This document shows positions 63,013-64,000 of a DNA stretch of 64,000 bases, one piece after another. Where the stretch lies: assembly GCF_015461845.1 (NCBI RefSeq), contig NZ_JACOPW010000005.1, forward strand, positions 62,001-126,000. The letters run 5' to 3'. Position 1 is the first letter of the stretch. The number at the start of each line of letters is the position of its first letter. The stretch is from Pseudomonas mucoides. GTDB taxonomy: Bacteria > Pseudomonadota > Gammaproteobacteria > Pseudomonadales > Pseudomonadaceae. The notes under the pieces were generated by a model. It saw only the letters and a program-made list of their open reading frames with translations. It made no database searches and was not told where the DNA came from. Both the position numbers and the translations under genes were made by a program.

Positions 63013-63804
63013 CTAACCAAATATCTTTTTGAAAAACGCCCGCATATCCGCCCACGAACGCTCATCCGCCGCTTTGTTGTACCCGATATCCGGTCCACCA
63101 TGATCGCCATGGCTCAACCGGTCCGCGTCCGGATTGCTGAACCCGTGCTTGGCGCCCTCCAGGCTGACGAATGTATAGTCGGCGCCTGCCTTGTCCATTT
63201 CAGCCTTGAACGTCGCCACGGCATCCGGCGTGACCATACTGTCCAGCGCTCCATGTTCCACCAGGATTTTCGCCTTCACACGGCCAGGGGTTGCTGGCGT
63301 ATTGGTTGCCAGCGCGCCGTGGAAACTCACCACTCCCAGCAGCGGGGCACCCTGGCGCGCCGCGTTCAGCACCACACCACCGCCGAAGCAGTAACCCATC
63401 GCCGCGACTTTATTCGGGTCGGTTTGCGGTTGTTGCTTCAACAGGTCAAGCCCGGCCTGAAAACGCACGGCGGCCGCCGAGCTGTCTTTCAGCACTGCCT
63501 GCATGAACGCCATCGCATCCTTCGGATGCTCGGTGTTCTTGCCGCCGCCATACATGTCGATGGCCAGCGCGCTGTAGCCCAGGCCGGCGAGGTCACGGGC
63601 GCGGCGCTTGGCGTAATCATTCAGGCCCCAGAACTCATGCACCACCACCACGCCGGGGCGCGGCCCCTTGATGGCGTCGTCGTAGGCGTAATAGCCGATC
63701 ATTTTTGTGCCGTCGGCACTTTGATAGGGGATTTCCTGAGTCTTGATGGCGGCTTGAGTCAGCCCGCTCAACACCAGCAAACAGAGGGCGAGGAATACGC
63801 GCAT
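63013..63804 (-). CDS. Dienelactone hydrolase family protein, exported
   Basis: 263 residues. Signal peptide MRVFLALCLLVLSGLTQA. Alpha/beta hydrolase with the family's Cys-Asp-His triad: Cys in 'AAMGYCFGGGVVL', Asp in 'EHGALDSMVTPDAV' and His in 'SLEGAKHGFSNPDAD'. The substrate is unknown; members act on lactones or esters. Probably periplasmic. A homologue lies at the same place after pcpS in P. aeruginosa. Confidence 0.92.
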   Translation of the reverse strand: MRVFLALCLLVLSGLTQAAIKTQEIPYQSADGTKMIGYYAYDDAIKGPRPGVVVVHEFWGLNDYAKRRARDLAGLGYSALAIDMYGGGKNTEHPKDAMAFMQAVLKDSSAAAVRFQAGLDLLKQQPQTDPNKVAAMGYCFGGGVVLNAARQGAPLLGVVSFHGALATNTPATPGRVKAKILVEHGALDSMVTPDAVATFKAEMDKAGADYTFVSLEGAKHGFSNPDADRLSHGDHGGPDIGYNKAADERSWADMRAFFKKIFG

Positions 63805-63851
63805 GGTCGGATCTCCTGCAAGTGAGTCATCAAAACAGCCGGGTCAATCTG

Positions 63852-63890
63852 GTTCAGCTCAGGTTCAGTCTGCGTTCAGGGGCAGTTCAG
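63852..63890 (+). promoter_or_regulatory. Four GTTCAG direct repeats with 11-bp period
   Basis: GTTCAG starts at 63852, 63863, 63874 and 63885, exactly one helical turn apart. A possible -10 (TAAGGT at 63902) follows, so the last repeats would cover the -35 region of the gene at 63949. This is the layout of OmpR/PhoB-type regulator sites. Confidence 0.7.
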
Positions 63891-63948
63891 GGGCGCGCCA
63901 GTAAGGTAGCTCCGTACCCAAAGCACCTGCGCATGAGGACATTCCCTA

Positions 63949-64000
63949 ATGACTGGCTTTAAAAACCTGATTCTGGCTTTCACCGTTCTGAGCGCCAGCA
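63949..64000 (+). CDS. Start of an exported protein, cut by the window edge
   Basis: ATG 63949 with GAGGA 9 nt upstream. The visible 17 residues 'MTGFKNLILAFTVLSAS' are the start of a signal peptide. The product cannot be named. Its promoter region holds the four GTTCAG repeats, so it is probably under a two-component system. Confidence 0.7.
   Translation, partial: MTGFKNLILAFTVLSAS

Overview
The window is a chromosomal segment of a fluorescent Pseudomonas (P. fluorescens group). The evidence is high-GC protein-coding DNA, the complete aot-argR and aru arginine uptake and catabolism genes, an AmrZ almost identical to the P. aeruginosa protein, an RsmA of the Pseudomonas type, pseudomonad flagellar genes with sigma-54 and FliA promoters, and repeated REP/BIME inverted pairs built on 'gggagc..gcttgcccgcgat'-type arms. 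No IS element, prophage or CRISPR array was seen.

Layout. 1-3.8 kb: a cut-off AT-rich membrane gene, nrdB, a secreted 13-residue-repeat protein and a DUF2790 protein. 3.8-11.9 kb: acsA, then aotJQMOP and argR. 11.9-16.7 kb: one 1621-residue leucine-rich-repeat toxin-like gene set between argR and aruC. 17-24.9 kb: aruC, aruF, aruG, aruD, aruB, a small conserved gene, aruE. 24.9-25.7 kb: a type II lumazine synthase behind an FMN riboswitch. 25.9-31.4 kb: ltaE, alaS, lysC, rsmA. 31.4-36.3 kb: tRNA-Ser(GCU), two identical tRNA-Arg(ACG), mgtE, amrZ, an orphan phnN, two small membrane genes and tRNA-Arg(CCU). 36.4-48 kb: chrA, a hypothetical gene, a CheB-CheR-PAS-kinase-receiver hybrid, a TPR response regulator with a small histidine kinase, a gamma-glutamylpolyamine-synthetase-like enzyme and an MFS transporter. 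48-55.8 kb: flgZ, flgN, flgM, flgA (minus) and cheV, cheR, flgBCDE (plus). 56-64 kb: nrdA, an RstA/RstB-like two-component pair, pcpS, a dienelactone hydrolase and the start of a secreted protein.

How the genes work together. ArgR probably controls both arginine uptake (aot) and the arginine succinyltransferase pathway (aru); ArgR-like half-sites with 21-bp period lie before aotJ and aruC. The flagellar block shows the class hierarchy directly: near-perfect sigma-54 promoters before flgA and flgB, and a near-perfect FliA promoter before flgM. nrdA and nrdB encode the two halves of one enzyme but lie about 54 kb apart, in the same direction and in the ancestral order.

Most interesting items: the nrdA/nrdB split with related palindromes upstream of both genes and a perfect DnaA box before nrdA; the giant LRR protein with an internally duplicated module and no visible NEL domain; a ribosome-binding site buried in a 9-bp hairpin before the gene at 37877; the FMN riboswitch with a visible Shine-Dalgarno sequestering stem; a well-formed internal start in lysC; the lone phnN where P. 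aeruginosa has a whole C-P lyase cluster; and four GTTCAG repeats at exactly 11-bp spacing near the right edge. All family assignments are from reading the sequences, with no database search. Comparisons with P. aeruginosa rely on remembered gene order.
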